From positions 102,465 through 166,464 of the forward strand of contig NZ_LUHJ01000072.1 in assembly GCF_001597745.1 (NCBI RefSeq): DNA of 64,000 nucleotides. The letters run 5' to 3'. Of the stretch, positions 62,782-64,000 are shown one piece after another. Source of the DNA: Anabaena sp. 4-3. Lineage in GTDB: Bacteria; Cyanobacteriota; Cyanobacteriia; Cyanobacteriales; Nostocaceae. Below the pieces are notes generated by a model that was not told the DNA's origin, searched no databases, and was given only the letters and a program-made list of their open reading frames with translations. Both the position numbers and the translations under genes were made by a program. Position 1 is the first letter of the stretch; the number at the start of each line of letters is the position of its first letter.

Positions 62782-64000
62782 CTAACCAGCAATCTCCTTG
62801 AAAGCTTGCAGTAATTCCTGTACTTCCTCCACAGAATTGTAATGGACTAAACCAATTCTTAAGAAACCACCATCGGCTTCAACCCCCAGTCTTTGCGTCA
62901 ATTCGAGGGCGTAAAAATTACCGTGCCAAGTGAAGATACCGCGATCGCCTAACATTTGCGCTATACTTTCAGGACTATGATTTTCTAATCTGAGGGCTAC
63001 TGTAGGTGTACGCCAATTAAACCGACTGGTATCACTGATACCGTATAACTTTAACCCAGGAATTTCTAACAGTCCCGAAATTAGTTTATGGCTGAGTTCT
63101 CTTTCATATTGCTGAATGGCTGACATAGCAGCAACTAAAGCCGCCCTCCGACTATGATATGCTCTGGCGATCGCATCTGGATTTTCTGATGTCAAAAATC
63201 GGGGACATTGGAAATGTTCTAAACCTGCTTTGTCAGCATCCATCAACGCTGTCACTAACTCATTATCGATGGTTGGTGATACATGACAGCCTAATTTTGT
63301 CAAGTAATTAATTGCCGCTACCACACCCGCTAACCCTTCATGATTGAGAGTTCCCGTTTCCCAACGACATGGGACTTCATCACTAGCGGGTTTGACTTTA
63401 TAGGGTTGCAGACTTGCTAAATGCTCTCTTTTAGCGTATAATATACCGACGTGTGGCGCAAAAAACTTGTAAGCCGAACAAGCGAGAAAGTCGCAATCTA
63501 AAGCATGAACATTGATTGGTGCGTGGGGTGCATAATGCACAGCATCCACAAACACCCAAGCACCGACAGCATGAGCCAAACTGACGATACTAGCGACATC
63601 GTTGATTGTTCCCACCGCATTAGAAGCATAACTGACTGCCACTAACTTGGTACGAGAATTAATCTGCTGTGCTAAATCATTCATGTCTAAGGTGCAGTCT
63701 TCGAGATGAATATCTACAACTCGAATAATTGCGCCTTGTGCTTCTAAAGCGTACCAAGGGGAAACATTGGCAGAATGATCTAATCGCGTCACAATAATCT
63801 CATCCCCTGGTTGGATGTGACGGGCGATCGCTCGGCTTAAACTAAAACTTAGGCTGGTCATATTTGCGCCAAATACCACCTCATCACTATCACAGCCTAA
63901 AAAATCGGCGATCGCACTTCTGGCAGCCCCAATTACCGCATCAGTGCGCCTACTCGTAGCAAAAGCACCATGAGCATTAGCATTCGACCTCACTAAATAG
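62782..64000 (-). CDS. Cysteine-desulfurase-like class V aminotransferase (5' end outside window)
   Basis: The frame is open to the window edge, so about the first 40-50 residues are missing. It belongs to the cysteine-desulfurase-like (NifS/SufS-related) PLP enzymes: RSNANAHGAFATSRRTD, DEVVFGANMTSLSFSLSRA, the PLP-binding Lys in LACSAYKFFAPHVG, the ETGTLNHEG turn and RTPTVALR. The SufS-type active-site Cys loop is not evident, so activity on cysteine is unproven. It is transcribed toward the ABC exporter region but separated from it by the 62605 MITE. Confidence 0.88.
   Translation of the reverse strand, partial: YLVRSNANAHGAFATSRRTDAVIGAARSAIADFLGCDSDEVVFGANMTSLSFSLSRAIARHIQPGDEIIVTRLDHSANVSPWYALEAQGAIIRVVDIHLEDCTLDMNDLAQQINSRTKLVAVSYASNAVGTINDVASIVSLAHAVGAWVFVDAVHYAPHAPINVHALDCDFLACSAYKFFAPHVGILYAKREHLASLQPYKVKPASDEVPCRWETGTLNHEGLAGVVAAINYLTKLGCHVSPTIDNELVTALMDADKAGLEHFQCPRFLTSENPDAIARAYHSRRAALVAAMSAIQQYERELSHKLISGLLEIPGLKLYGISDTSRFNWRTPTVALRLENHSPESIAQMLGDRGIFTWHGNFYALELTQRLGVEADGGFLRIGLVHYNSVEEVQELLQAFKEIAG

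Overview
The window looks like chromosomal DNA of a filamentous nitrogen-fixing-type cyanobacterium (Nostoc/Anabaena group). The reasons are the very frequent GCGATCGC-type HIP1 octamers, the fbp-tal-zwf-opcA carbon cluster, heptad-type intergenic repeats (GGGACTG/GGGAACA), AMIN-containing TonB receptors, large multi-PAS kinases, and a monomeric B12-dependent ribonucleotide reductase carrying inteins. The host assignment is inferred from these signatures; no database was consulted.

Layout. 1-10137 is a two-component signalling block: a truncated GAF/PAS sensor on the minus strand, an RcaC-like response regulator (receiver, OmpR DNA-binding domain, HPt, two receivers), a membrane multi-PAS histidine kinase and three stand-alone receivers. 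10205-14267 holds a DUF3352 membrane-anchored protein, a small secreted protein, cysE and an FMN-dependent PPOX-fold protein. 14616-19241 is nrdJ with two in-frame inteins. 19414-28203 contains a small conserved protein, an RRM RNA-binding protein, the oxidative pentose phosphate cluster fbp-tal-zwf-opcA and an aldehyde dehydrogenase. 28217-29870 has mazG, a DUF2227 membrane protein and tRNA-Val(TAC), followed by a repeat-rich gap.

30445-51446 is the most striking region: a contractile injection system (eCIS, of the kind reported as thylakoid-anchored in Anabaena). Its order is AAA+ ATPase, DUF4255 cap protein, two DUF4157 cargo candidates, a carboxypeptidase-regulatory-like protein, sheath, tube, tail-assembly chaperone, a P2 GpE-like ORF, a third DUF4157 protein, LysM hub, VgrG-like spike, PAAR-like tip, gp25, gp6/J, a gpI-like/beta-propeller protein and a self-processing S74 tail fibre. 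One cargo protein carries a clostridial-toxin-type (TcdA/TcdB) glycosyltransferase domain with the D-x-x-R...DxD residues at toxin-like spacing. The other has an unrecognised C-terminal domain on a nearly identical N-terminus. The GpE-like ORF has no ordinary start and overlaps the chaperone in the -1 frame at a G-run, so a P2-style programmed -1 frameshift is predicted.

52172-62432 is an iron/siderophore region: a sucrase/ferredoxin-like protein, a scrambled remnant of receptor and binding-protein genes, a periplasmic Fe-siderophore binding lipoprotein, a TonB-dependent receptor, a PchR-type AraC regulator with a 21-bp-period direct repeat between regulator and receptor, and a heterodimeric ABC exporter with one degenerate ATP site. 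A MITE-like element and a 5'-truncated cysteine-desulfurase-like gene close the window.
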